Origin: Mya arenaria
Taxonomy: Eukaryota > Mollusca > Bivalvia > Myida > Myidae
Assembly (NCBI RefSeq): GCF_026914265.1
Contig: NC_069133.1
Location: forward strand, 10,671,937-10,735,936
Length of the DNA stretch: 64,000 bases
Direction of reading: 5' to 3'
A program made the position numbers and the translations under genes. Under the pieces are notes generated by a model that was given only the letters and a program-made list of their open reading frames with translations, was not told where the DNA came from and did no database searches. This document shows positions 23,501 to 35,593 of this stretch, piece after piece. Each line of letters begins with the position of its first letter. Position 1 is the first letter of the stretch.

Positions 23501-24590
23501 CAAGGAATATAATTGATAGATGGTGTTAGGCCGCCCCGTGCTTCGGCTAAGAGATTCCCAAGTACTTGTTTTGAACTTATTCATATACAACTATTTTATT
23601 ATTTTTTATTTTCCCGAATTTTTTTAAACTATGATAACACATTATCATTCCATACGCAGTATGAACATGGTCAATGGAGAAAAGTCAGCCAAATCCAGAA
23701 TTATCCCCCCACATTCAAAATCCCATTTATATGCAATACCTTAAAACTGATACCAACGTTTGAGCAACAATCGAGCAATATTTTTCCCATGATTGTATTA
23801 TCAAAACATAGCGCAATACGATAGGTTTCGAAGGAAAATACGTCATAATTTTCCGTCTGAACACTTTTTTGACGGGAAAATAAAAAGTGCTTTATATATG
23901 ACATTACAACTTACATAATAATTGTGGATGTCTTATAAGTAAGTATTTTTGCAATAACCAAATTGCTCAACATGTTTATTTGCTAGATGTAACGTCCTAT
24001 TTCATTTTGGTGTTTACCGTCTATAAACAAGAAATATTGAAAAATAACCTAAATATTTCGAGTTTTTCCTCCAAAATATTTTTGATACTGCTTTTACGAA
24101 CATCAACAACATTTTTGACCATTACCTTAAAATTATTCATGAGTTTGGCGATTTTTTTTATTATTTTCACATGACTTTTTTGTGATGATTATAAATATAT
24201 CAATAAACAATTATAATTACATACGACTGTTTAATTGATATGCTAAGATCTGTCATTATTATACTGCAACTTGCATGCGACAAATAGGCAAAACACAAAC
24301 AATTTTATAAATATCAATCATTCAGATTTTTTGGGGATTTACACTTAAAACATATCAGAAAACATCCCTTTCAAATATATCAAACGCTTTTTAGATTTGA
24401 TATTTTTTTTTTAAAAAGACTATTTTTATTATATTGAGGCATTTGGAATTCTAGTAAACAATTCACTATTTTCTACAAACTTGCATCTGCCCCTGTAAAT
24501 ATCTAACTGACATGACATCATCCAGTTTTTTGCCAATAATTGTGTCTTACGCCCTACAAACAGGTGATGTGCCATAATTTATCAAGTACA
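23501..24590. other. AT-rich stretch
   Basis: No gene, RNA or clear repeat seen apart from poly-A/T runs. Confidence 0.45.
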
Positions 24591-24599
24591 TAATGCAGT

Positions 24600-25180
24600 T
24601 TAAGGTCGGTGTAGTAAAGTACATAATAATTCTGGATATAAGCATTGATGCTAAATAAATACACCAAGAAATAAGGGTGGTCGGATGTGTGATAACCTCA
24701 TAAATGAACACCAGCTTTGCTGCTCAATGCTTATATGAAGAAGTAAAAGGTCGGTGTTGTAAAGAACATGTGTCTGGCAATAAACATTGCTGCCAAATGC
24801 CAACACCAAGAAGTAAAAGGTGGGATATGTGAGCTACATATATGTATGGAAATCAGTTGCATTGCTTTATGAGTACATCAAAACGTTAAAGGTCGGTATT
24901 CTAAAGTGTATGATTACGGGAATCAGCTTGACTGCCAAAGGCATGCATCAATAAGTTGATGGTGGGTGAAGTAAAGTACATATTCTTGCAATTAGCTTTG
25001 CTGACCAATGCATACATGAATAAGTCGATGGTCGGTGTTGTAAAGTACACGATTATGACAAGCAGCTTGGCTGCTCAAGGCATACATCACGACGTTAAAT
25101 GTCGGTGTTGTAAAGTATATAGATCTTGCAGTTCGAAACAGGAAGAATTTCTGTTTCAGCTATACATCATCTGAAGGTCG
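24600..25180. repeat. 70-bp degenerate tandem repeat
   Basis: About 7-8 units with core AAGGTCGGTGTTGTAAAGTA and CAATCAGCTTGGCTGC, spaced near 70 bp. Units are strongly diverged and no A/B box is visible. It lies just left of the tRNA-like array of nearly the same period but shows no sequence similarity to it. Confidence 0.75.
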
Positions 25181-25232
25181 GAACACTATATATTTAGTAA
25201 ATATAAAATTAGGTTATTGTGGGGTCAATCAG

Positions 25233-25346
25233 CGTATGTTGCCGAAGAAGATTTGGTTACGAAGAAAAATGGTGAGAGCAAAATCAGTTCAGAATATATG
25301 GATGTCGTTTCCGACTTGTCTTGTCAATGTGTCAAACTCCTTCAAA
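25233..25346 (+). other. Candidate orphan exon, unknown protein
   Basis: A 114-nt segment bounded by AATCAG and GTGAGT. One frame is fully open and protein-like: YVAEEDLVTKKNGESKISSE then YMDVVSDLSCQCVKLLQ. No neighbouring exon was found and no family was recognised. It may be a stray exon of a lost gene or chance. Confidence 0.3.
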
Positions 25347-25369
25347 GTGAGTAGACGAATTGTGTGGAA

Positions 25370-27195
25370 AAGTCGAACAGGACACGTTTACCACAAGACT
25401 ACTTTCATCCTGTTCGGGCTCGAACCTACGCCCTTTATGTAAAAGGTGGACTACTCTACTACTAGACTTCTTTCATCTTGTTCGGGCATGAACCTACAAC
25501 CTTTTTTTTGTAAAAGTCAGACGCCTATACAATAATATTACTTTTATCTTGTTCGGCCTCGAATCTACGTACTTTTTGTAAAAGGCGGACACCTATACAA
25601 CATGATTACTTTGATCTTTTTCGGGCTCTTATCTTATCTTTTTTGTGAAAGGCGGACACCTATACAGCAAGATACCTTAGATCTTGTTCGGGCTCGAACC
25701 TACGACCTTTTTGTAAAAGGCGGACGCCTATACAACAATATTACATCGTCATTGCTCGGGCTTGAACCTACGACCTTTTTGTGAAAGGCGGACACCTATA
25801 CCACTAGACTACTTTCATCCTGTTCGGGCTCGAACTTAAGACCTATTTGTGAAAGGCGGTCACCTATACCACTAGACTATTTCATCCTGTTCGGGCTCGA
25901 ACCAACGACCTTTTTGTGAAAGACGGACACCTATACCACTAGACTGCTTAAACCCTGTTCGGGCTCGAACCTAGGACCTTTATGTGAAAGGCGGACACCT
26001 ATACCACTAGACTGCTTAAACCCTGTTCGGGCTCGAACCTACGACATTTTTGTGAAAGGCGGACACCTATACCACTAGAATACTTTCACCCTAATTGAGA
26101 TGGAATCTACGTCCTTGTTGTGAAAGGCGGACACCTATACCACTCGACTTCGTTTACCCTGTTTTGGCTCTAACCTACGACCTTTTTGTGAAAGGCGGAC
26201 ACCTATACCACTAGAATACTTTCACCCTAATCGGGATGGAATCTACGACATTTTTGTGAAAGGCGGACACCTATACCACTCGACTTCGTTTACCCTGTTT
26301 TGGCTCGAACCAACGACCTTTTTGTGAAAGGCGGAAACCTATACCACTAGACCTCTTTCACCCTGTTTTGGCTTGAACCTACGACCATTTTGTGAAAGGC
26401 GGACACCTTTACCACTAGACTACTTTCACCCATAAAGGGATTGAATCTACGACCTTTTTGTAAAAGGCGGACACCCATACCACTAGATTTCTTTCACCCT
26501 GTTTTGCTCGAACCTATGACCATTTTGTGAATGACGAACACCTATACCACTGGACTATTTCATCCTATTTTGGCTCGAACCTATGACCATTTTGTGAATG
26601 GCGGACACCTATACCACTAGACTTCTTTCATCCTGTTCGGTTTCGAACCAACAACATTTCTAGTAAAAGACGAACACCTATACCACTAGACTATTTTCAT
26701 CCTGTTCGGGTTCGAACCTACAAAATTTCTTGTAAAAGGCAGACACCTATACCACAAAACTTCTTTCATCTTGTTCGGACTCGAACCAACGAGTTTTTTT
26801 GGAAGACAGACACCTATAGAACTTATCTTTGTGAAAGGCGGACACCTATACCACTAGATTACTTTCACCCTGTTCGGGGTCGAATCTACGACCTTTTTGT
26901 GAAAAGCGGACACTTCTACCAACAGACTACTTTTATCCTGTTCGGGGTCGAATCTACGACCTTTTTGTGAAAGGCGAACACCTCTACCACTAGACTACTT
27001 TCACCCTGTTTGGGGTCGAATCAACGACCTTTTTGTGAAAGACGGACAACTATACCACTAGACTTTTTCATCCTGTTCAAGCTCGAACCTACAATCTTTT
27101 TGTGAAAGGCGGACAGCTATTCCACTAAACTACTTTCATCTTGTTCGGACTCCAACCTACGACCCTTTTGTGTAAGGCGGACACCTATATCTCAA
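25370..27195 (-). repeat. tRNA-Glu-like tandem array 1
   Basis: About 26 tandem units of about 69 bp. On the minus strand each unit carries an A box (TAGTCTAGTGG), a B box (GGTTCGAGCCC) with starts 43 nt apart (44 in a canonical tRNA), and a middle segment GCCTTTCAC like the anticodon arm of tRNA-Glu(UUC). The 3' ACAGGGT recalls the Glu acceptor end. The 5' acceptor half is not complementary, so units are not intact tRNA genes. The right half is better conserved than the left. It is the same family as 41440-43530 in opposite orientation. Confidence 0.85.
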
Positions 27196-27592
27196 GAACA
27201 AGCTCACCTCTCATTGCGGTTGTTAAACAATATTTAGGACGTTACGCTGATCTAATTTATGACGCCGGAAACAATACCAATTTTCAAATACTATCACACA
27301 CTGAAAATTATTTCTTTATATTAATATATTTATAACATTCATAAACATTTTCACTTTCCTACATTTTCTCCTATGGTTGCGCAAAAAAGTAGGCTCAAAA
27401 AGTCGTGCATATTTTTTACTAATGCTGTAACCGATATAACCATTTAAAGATGTGAACCATATAAACAAATACATATATTATTTTGGCATGCGTTGAAAGG
27501 GTCTTATTAACAAGCATAGCAACTATGAACGTAACAGAGGAAATTGTCAATTTCTCTGTCGTTGAAATAAAGTGCATGCATAAGAATTATAA
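27196..27592. other. Spacer
   Basis: AT-rich, no gene recognised. Confidence 0.5.
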
Positions 27593-27772
27593 TACAGTCG
27601 AAACCCGTAAGTTCGAATTCGCTTAGCTCGAATTCCTCGTTGACTCGAACTAGATGTAAAGGACTAATTTCTTTATACTATAGGTAAAAGTGTCGGCTTG
27701 GCTCTTAGTTTCCGAGGCTCGAGGGATTTTCGCAGGTTCCTGAGGGTTCGAGCGAACGGGGTTCGACTGATA
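27593..27772. mobile_element. About 180-bp MITE, Tc1/mariner- or pogo-like ends
   Basis: Ends CAGTCGAAACCCG and CGGGGTTCGACTG are inverted copies with TA at each side. Short non-coding element; superfamily judged only from the TA flank and the CAGT end. Confidence 0.6.
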
Positions 27773-28383
27773 CATTCTTTAGGATGTAGTTTTTGATATT
27801 CATTTTACAGGTTTGAAATCAGACTAAAAAACCCTTGGGAATGAAACCAAAATGACACGGGGACATCAGGCTTCCTTAAAATGAGCTAGTACCGGCGTAT
27901 GATTTACACCTGAGCATTGCTAAAACAACGTTTTCTTTCGCAGATGGTATCGTCCTTGAGAATTTTAAATCTTATGAAACTGTTTTTCTTTCTATAACAA
28001 AATTGTGACCGAGAACTTGACGCGTGACTATTGTAATGCATTATATTACTAAATTGAGTTACAACCGCTCTGTACTTAGCCCGCGAAGAATATACTGACG
28101 ATAAAGGGACCACGACAATAGTGTGATATGTATACGAGCGATATCAAGACTAACATTCAGTATTTAACAGATTATATTTTTTGTGCTCTGTAAAGATTGC
28201 GTATGTATCAATATATACCTTACGATGATTGTTCCTGTCAAAAAAATGATACGATCAACGTAATCGGAATGAATACAATGTAAATAAAACATTGGACTAT
28301 AAAAGTGCCAATCAATATTTGTATAAAAAGCTATTTTCAAGAGACTCAATAAATCGTACATTAACCAATCATTCAGTAAGAAC
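27773..28383. other. Upstream of DXO-B
   Basis: No gene recognised. There is little similarity to the upstream regions of DXO-A and DXO-C, so the third copy has a different 5' flank. Confidence 0.45.
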
Positions 28384-28648
28384 ATGGCGAGGCTTAACAC
28401 CAACATAAGACGATTGGTTGGCCCAAACTCAGTTTTATACACCTTGGAGAGATTGGGTGCTTCTCTTTAGATATTAACAGAGAATTTCAAGATGATGCCC
28501 GCCAGAGGAAATATTTTATCAAACCATCAAATTATAACAATGTTAGATTTGATCTGACAAAAGGCTACAGGGGAATGGTGAAAAGAGATGAATATAAGAA
28601 CGAACAGATAGACCACATTCTGAAATGGATACGAAAACATGAGCAGGG
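28384..28648 (+). pseudogene. DXO-B exon 1
   Basis: Begins MARLNTNIRRL, then is frameshifted; downstream the correct frame resumes as NREFQDDARQRKYFIKPSNY. 265 nt against 266 in copies A and C. Possible GC-type donor. Confidence 0.8.
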
Positions 28649-28902
28649 GCGAGTGGATAAGGCTTTTCAGAAACAGAAACTCATAAAGATATAGATGAGT
28701 GGAACATGATCAATTTGATTTTTGAAGAACAATGCATGGAGATATATTACTAACTTCTCGCAGAGCGTAGGCGAACTCACTTGAGATAATGAGAATATTT
28801 ATATCTAGATGTTTGGCGGTAAGGTTGAAGTCGTTGAGTAGATGTATTTTCGCATTTCTTGATTTTTGTTATTTATTTGTATGCGATTTGAATAAATTAC
28901 AG

Positions 28903-29132
28903 AATTACCCAAATCGACTTCATACGCGATAGGAGTTTGTTAAAAAGGTTACTGTCTACGCTGTATACGAGAAAAGAAGACTGAAAGTTCGCAGTGACTC
29001 TTCATAACGGCACATACTTCCTGTGGAACTACCACACCGACCAGAAACTGGCACTTAAACAACAAATAATGGCAGGGAAGGACGAAGAGATGTGGGCGTG
29101 GGGCTTCAAGTTCGAGCAGTATCACACAGGAA
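28903..29132 (+). pseudogene. DXO-B exon 2
   Basis: 230 nt, same length as the other copies; IDFIRDRSLLKRLL ... KED*KFAVTLHNGTYFL ... WGFKFEQYHTG. One nonsense change only. Confidence 0.82.
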
Positions 29133-29506
29133 GTAGGGCATAGTTCGACCAATTGTGTAGAAGTCTTAGACAAAGTCTAGCACTCAAATTTATTATATCC
29201 CATCAAGTAAAAACAACATTATAAGCAATTGGAGGAACATTGTTTTTTTGCATATAAATGGCTGGTTCTCTGAAAACATGTTCCACAAAATATATTATAT
29301 TTCACAACATTTTTGTGTGAATTGATTTTAAACAGTATTCGAAATGAGTACAGAATGTAGAAAGCAAACAATACGAGTGTTGCCATTTGTGAAACTTATA
29401 CAATTTAATGTTATTGAAGTAACGACTAGAATCCTTTAACAAAACGGCCCCTGATGTTTACGTACAATACACATGTATTCACATACTTGATTTATACGTA
29501 ATGCAG

Positions 29507-29602
29507 GTTCCAAAGATTCCGTTCCAAATCCATACCTGCAATATAACAACTGTGAAGCCTTCTATACTATTGTGAAATCCCAGGTCGGTGCCCACACACT
29601 AG
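29507..29602 (+). pseudogene. DXO-B exon 3
   Basis: 96 nt open exon, SKDSVPNPYLQYNNCEAF then YTIVKSQVGAHTL, with acceptor ATGCAG and donor GTAATT intact. Confidence 0.82.
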
Positions 29603-29899
29603 GTAATTTTATATATTTTGACCGTACGATAATTGTATTCCGTAAACATATTTCTGTACGTCAAACATGCAATTAGTAGAATTATAAATCGTACTTGGTT
29701 GAGTTCAGTAACGATTACTGTGCATTGGAATATAAAATGTGTTCAACTTAAAAGTCACGTAAGATCATACACAAACATATTAAGGGAATAGGTCTAATGT
29801 TATTTAGATTATCATGGGCTGTTCCCTATTCGAATATACGCTTTTTTAATCTGAAATAAATTTTGGCTATTTGTCGATGAATCCACTATATCTTTTCAG

Positions 29900-30014
29900 T
29901 ATACTGTGGCGAGGTCGATGCTGTACATGTAAATTCATATGGGTCTATGGGGGGACATTTTGCTGAGTTCAAAACCACCTCACATTCCTCATTGCAGAGA
30001 GGCAGTTTTAAAAG
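29900..30014 (+). pseudogene. DXO-B exon 4
   Basis: 115 nt (two extra codons relative to A and C): VYCGEVDAVHVNSYGSMGGH then FAEFKTTSHSSLQRGSFKR. Active-site residues are kept. The donor is GTGCGA. Confidence 0.82.
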
Positions 30015-30029
30015 GTGCGACAGAAACGG

Positions 30030-30765
30030 CTTTTTTGACTGTTTTTTTTTATTTTATGAATTATCTTAAACTTGTTTGTGATGTTTTGTAGGTTAAAGTT
30101 TTAGGGCAAGTTGCGATTTTCACTTATAACTTCAATACCCTTCATTCAATTGACTGAATACTTCACAGAGTTATTCCGGACCATAACACAATGAGGTTAC
30201 ATAACTCCATATTATCCTTAATACAAGTTATGGCCCTGATTTACTTACTAGGAACTTGGCTAAAGTTATAGTGCAAGCTAAAGTTATAGGGCAAGTTGGG
30301 ATTTTAACTTATTCCTTCAATACCCTTCATTCAATTCACCTAATATTTTACACAGTAACTGTTGTCCAAGGCCATTACCTAATGAGGTTAGATAACTCCA
30401 TAGTATCCTTTGTACAAATTGTGGCTCCTGTTTGACTATGGATCTTAGGTTAAAGTTTTAGGACAGGTTAGGTATATATTAATAACTTATATATCCTTCA
30501 TTCAATAGACTTAATACTTCACACAGTTGTTCAGGACCATCACACAATGAGGTTACATAACTCCATGTTATCCTTAATACAAGTAATGACCCCTGATTGA
30601 CTTAGAAACTTAGGTTCAAGGTTAAGGGCAAGTTGGGATTTAAATAAAAAAAAATCATTCAATGCACTTAATACTTCGCACATGTAATGACGACCATCTT
30701 ACAATAAGGTCCCATAACTCCATTTTAACCCTTAATACACATTATGGCCCTTGATTGATTTTTCT
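30030..30765. repeat. About 180-bp tandem repeat
   Basis: Four units marked by AATGAGGTTACATAACTCCAT-type segments and ACCCTTCATTCAATTGACT, spaced 175-190 bp. Non-coding. It replaces the 3' half of DXO-B. Confidence 0.75.
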
Positions 30766-30899
30766 TTTCTTTCATTTTCTTTTGACAGGCACATTTTTAT
30801 ATTCTAAACCAGGTTTCATAAAGGTAAAACACGTTATTAGATTGACTTGCGTCATCTTCAGGTGTGCTCTTGGGCGGGCAGTGTCAACGTCACCTTATG

Positions 30900-31154
30900 T
30901 ATCGAATAATTTTAGCTAGGTTTAACATAAAGTGACCAAACTTGGTATATACGAAGATTTTATGAAGCCTTTCACGGTAATGCGTTTAAGGCGCCTAGGA
31001 TCAAAGTCAAGGTCAAAGTTACTATTAATAGAAAAATGGTTGGTATTGAATAACTTAAGTAAGGGTCTACATATTGTGACCAAACTTGGTATATAGGAAG
31101 AGTTTATAAACACCTTCCCTGAGTTAAGGTCTAGGTCAAGGTGACTGTTGCTAA
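30900..31154. repeat. About 150-bp tandem repeat, left part
   Basis: Units carry GTGACCAAACTTGGTATATA and AAGGTCAAGGT-type blocks. The array is interrupted by the LINE at 31155-32395 and resumes at 32396-32690. Confidence 0.75.
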
Positions 31155-32395
31155 AAATATATATATATATTCTTTATTTCCTCCTATAAGAAGAGCATAC
31201 ATGTACATTATATGTAAATAGTGAGCAATAATTACAATCAAATATATTTAACTATATACAAATATATATACACATACTTAAATCGATTCTAAGATATAGG
31301 CTATATAAAATAAAGTCTATATTGCAGATAGATTATAAACAGTACTGCAGTTAATTAGAGTTACAAATCATGTACTCAATTAAATGTGTTTAGTAAGCAT
31401 TCATCTTATACAGTGTTCGAAGTATATACTTGAAACAACATAGACGGACGTGATCATCTAAGTCAAAGACAACCAAACCATTGAACAACGAGATGACCTG
31501 ATCTTCAGGTTCAAATGCACAAAACTGTGTGAATCGACAATTACCTAACACTTTTGCCAAATATAACCATAAACATGTGCGTATTTTTATATGACATTGG
31601 CAAAAAAGTATAACATGTAATGCAAATGATGAGTAGACAAGACCGCACCCCGAACAAATCCTATCATAACGTCGCTCGAAGTGTTTGCACATTAAGTTAT
31701 AGGCTCTTGAGCAACACCCATTATATGACGGATTTAGCGAGCTGAAATGCCAAAAGTTGCATATGTCGTATGTGTTATGTACTTGACTAAATAGAACCAA
31801 GTCTTTGTCTGTTGATAAACGCTTCTTCCATTCGTCCTCTATCGTAGTTTGTATTGCGACTTTAACAGTTCGTTTCCACGCATTCGCATTGGGGAAATGT
31901 CCGGATTGGATGTAAGTGTTTATAAGTTGTGTCAGGTTGTATTTGCGCAATATCGACAATACATCGGGTATAAAGCCTGTTGCTTTCATCGGGAACATTT
32001 TGCAGGAAAGCAGTCTGTTTACGTATATTTGTTTGACTGTGTGTTTTTCATCGAGGCGGCATAATTGGCCAAGCAGTAGTAATTTGCGCTTATCAATGAG
32101 ATTCATAATGGGGTACACTTTTAATGTGCTGAATACTACATCCGTTCTGGCGTGTTTAGGAGCCGACTGTATCATCTTTATACATTGACGATGAAGTGTC
32201 TCTAGGGGAAGTAACTGTGTCACGGTGACTTCTGACCAGAGTTCAGTCCCATAAAGTGCACGGGACAATACGACTGATTCATATATCCGTTTGTTAGTCA
32301 AAGGATTCAGTGTGTTTTGGCCTCGACATGCGACGGAGCTGTAAAACGTTTTACGAAGTTTATCGCAGCTGTCTGATATATTAGTATTTAATGAT
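31155..32395 (-). mobile_element. 5'-truncated LINE (C-terminal ORF2)
   Basis: A long open minus-strand frame (31390-32424) reads LSRALYGTELWSEVTVTQLL ... RRYDRICSGCGLVYSSFALH, the region downstream of the reverse transcriptase in CR1/Jockey-type LINEs, including the C-x2-C...H tail. The 3' end (low coordinate) has an (AT)n tail. It sits inside the 150-bp array; a short AAATAT at each border may be the target duplication. The long open frame argues for a fairly recent insertion. Confidence 0.75.
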
Positions 32396-32690
32396 AGAAA
32401 TATGGTTTGTACTGAATATCTCAAGTAAGATTTAACATAGTGTGACCAAACTTGGTATATAGGACAAGTTTATGCAGAGCTTTCATTTGATTGCCTTTTG
32501 GCCATCTAGGGTCAAGGTCACTGTTACTAAAAATAGATTACTGTTTGGTACTGAATAACTTTAGTTATGGTTGACATGCTGTGACCAAACTTGATATGTA
32601 GGAAGAGTTTATTGAGGACTTCCATGGGCCCTTAGAATTATGGTCACTGTTACAAAAAATAGAAGAAAGCAGTTGAAACTGAATCTCTTC
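32396..32690. repeat. About 150-bp tandem repeat, right part
   Basis: Two further units with GTGACCAAACTTGGTATATA and AAGGTCACTGTTAC. They continue the array left of the LINE. Confidence 0.75.
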
Positions 32691-35242
32691 TGCCAATCAT
32701 TAAAAACCCGGTTTGTCTCATCGTGATTCTTGTTCACTTTTTAATTTGATTTTTTAATGTATTTGACAGGCACATATTACATTGTTATTTTATTCACTTC
32801 TAATTCAAAACGGTGTAGTCGAGCGCGCTGTCCTACGACAGCTATTGTTACATTTGATGTTACATAAGTATAGTTATAAATGAAACGCCATCTTTGAATT
32901 TTCGAAACTCTAGCAAATAATAAAATTCTTTACAAACTCATTCAGTATCAGAAAGATGGCACGTTCTGCCATTTGGGTTGATTTTCCGCCAACTAAATGT
33001 ACCTTCTCCGTCTGACAAATAATTGTTCCTTTTACTAACTCAGATAGTATTATTTAACCGTTTTGGTGGTGTATTCAAAACATTCTTTAGGCAATCTATA
33101 ATTTACAAATATTCTTGAAGCGCTGAGAGAAGTGTATCATTCGTTTAAAAATAAAAACGACAGTTTAAGAGAATTTTTGCACGACTGAAATCACTACCCG
33201 AACTTTTAGAAGTACTGACTACATGGACTCTTCGATATGATTGTGTCACTAACGGCAACAAACACTTATCATTTAAAAATAACAAGAATGACTTGCCTTC
33301 TGTTGCGTTGCCAGGGTGCACCACGCTGATGCTCGAGGGAAAAGGTGATTTCCGGATGCAGCGAAAGATCTACACCGCGCAGACAGCGGAACATTACATC
33401 TTCTCTCTCATACTACTGAAGAGGACTTCATTCTATAAATGTTAACCAAGTGTTACATGGCCTGTCTGTAGATATTAGTTGACATGAAAAGAGAGGATAG
33501 CATTTAGTTATCAATTTGCAAATCATTTTTTTTTTACTTTTGCTTGCAAAACTTACGTGAAAAACTACAGAAACAAGCTCAGTAGCCAAAGGTTTAAACA
33601 TAAACCCCGTTTAATGACACAGGGTAAACGCAGACATAGACCACAAACACAAATAATCACAATCAAGAAACATGGAACAACAGCACTTAACCCCACCAAC
33701 AGCACAGTGCATATATACTATATAAAAATAGGTATGTTTATCAAGGATTGTTAGTTACCGCCTTGGAACGGTCAGTAAAATGTAAATTACTGGGGGTTTA
33801 AACCAGTTTGTGTGCACAACCTCACTCTATCCGAACGATCCAGAATAAGGTAAAAAGTAAAATGCAAATCTTATTAACGTATGCATTAACTTAAGGAAGC
33901 ATTAACCCCGTTTAATGGCAGAGGGTAAACGCCAAAGACTCAAAAACAAACACAAACCAGAAACATGGAACGCACATAATTGAAAAGACCACTTTTATGT
34001 CCATGTTGAAGAGGGTATTTGTCTGGCAACCGAGCTAAGGTCCATCTGCAAGCCGAAATATTTCCACGCAAAATTTTAAAAATAAACCTCATGCAAACTT
34101 TCCAAGCACAAGTTTCTTTGATAATGCTTTTACAGAGCACTTCCTTTAAAGGAAGGCTTTTATTGCATTTGCACGGTTTAATAAGGTTTTACTATTTCTT
34201 AATTTTTGTTACAAATAAAAAGAAAATTACCTTTCTTGGTTAAATGTAAATTGCGCTAGGTGGTGGTATTTAAAGTTGACCCGATGAAATTGAGTATTTG
34301 GCCAATGCGTAAATTCAGACATGGACAGTCATACGACAAGACGTAAATTGTATTTGATGGAATATTTGTTTATATGTGCTTATAATATTTTTCAAAATGT
34401 TTGAACTTGAACATAATTAAGTTGAAATGCTGTTGATGTTTTGTAGAAGTAGTTAACAAGCGTTCACTTTGTTAGAGATATATAAATATATATGTCATGT
34501 GTTTGGATACTTTCGAATGTTTTTTGCATTGATAATAACAATGTGTGTATAATTTGTCACGAGATATAATGCGACACTTTTTTGCATTGATAAATATAGT
34601 GTGTGTTTATTTTGTAACAAGATATAATACGACTCAGTTAACTGTCCAGAAGAATATACGGTTAATTTAGTTTGCGTTATTTTCTTATTCTTTCAACAGC
34701 AAACTTACGTTTCTGATATTTCAAGGTCATAATATCATTCGAAATGGGTGAATAAAGAAATAATTTAGGAAGGTATGGTTCAATATATAGGACTAAAATT
34801 TAAATGTAAAACTATGTTAATCCCTCGTTCGTATCGCCCTTGTTTGGTTATCATTCAACCTTGATGGAACAACAGAAACTGTTGGGACAATTCTAGTAGC
34901 CGAAAATCACCTATTAACTTGTTTTGTGGCACAATGGTCAAACGCCAAAGGACAATCGTAGGGACAAAAGGAGCATACACATTGGGCAAAAGTCATACAA
35001 CCCTAATCAAAATAGATAAGAACCTTAAAAACACGGTTTAAAACACAAACATTGGTAAATATCTTTTTCCTAATGGTACATTTGAAAGAGAAACAAAGGG
35101 TAGTAACTTCCTAAGGGCAGCGCGTTAAATGTACTGACTAAAATGTACGCAAAAGGAGAAAGAAAAATGTTGTTGTTTTGTGTTACGCATCACATATTAC
35201 ACACTGAATTAACTCATCTCTCTATTGCGATGATAAAAACAG
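32691..35242. other. Dispersed repeats, no gene
   Basis: Two related segments with CCCCGTTTAATG and AGGGTAAACGC lie at about 33600-33690 and 33900-33980, and a third block with CAAACGCCAAAGGACAATCG at about 34940. All look like parts of an interspersed family. No exon with family features was found. Confidence 0.5.
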
Positions 35243-35558
35243 GTTCTTATGTATTAAACGCTATGTTTCCTTGCAAGTACGGTTTATCGGATGACTCGTG
35301 GTGGGTGGACAGAGGCTGTGAGGCGATCTTTGATGTGGTCGAATGTCCCAACAACGGTGCCCCAGGTAGAAGTTTTATATTTTATCATATATATTATCAA
35401 TAAACGACGTGATTGTATCATTGCTATTAATCAACCTTTTTTCATTAGAAGTAATGGTAATCAATTACGTAATAATTATAAACTGCAGGGCCAAACTTAG
35501 TCACGAATCATGTGCTATGGTCATGTGTTGCAACAATAAAAAGCCATATGCATACAGA

Positions 35559-35593
<35 letters not shown>

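Larger units (their letters stand above)
28384..30014 (+). pseudogene. DXO/RAI1-family copy B, decayed and 3'-truncated
   Basis: Four exons matching DXO exons 1-4: 28384-28648, 28903-29132, 29507-29602 and 29900-30014. Exon 1 has lost one base near residue 18, ending at a TAG, and its donor is GCGAGT, not GTAAGT or GTGAGT. Exon 2 has TGA in place of the Trp codon of DWKFAV. Exons 3 and 4 are open and keep GEVDAV and EFKT, and GFKFEQY is still readable in exon 2. Exons 5-7 are absent; tandem repeats begin straight after exon 4. It is more diverged from A and C than they are from each other, so it is an older duplicate. Confidence 0.85.

Noticed and set aside
25370-27195. Cluster of real tRNA-Glu genes
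   Set aside because: No unit has a complete acceptor stem; units overlap head to tail with a period shorter than a tRNA gene plus spacer.
35270-35340. WVDRGC exon as DXO-B exon 5 (GLSDDSWW resembles CGLRDD)
   Set aside because: Phase, length and downstream sequence do not match DXO exon 5, and the Cys pattern fits another family.
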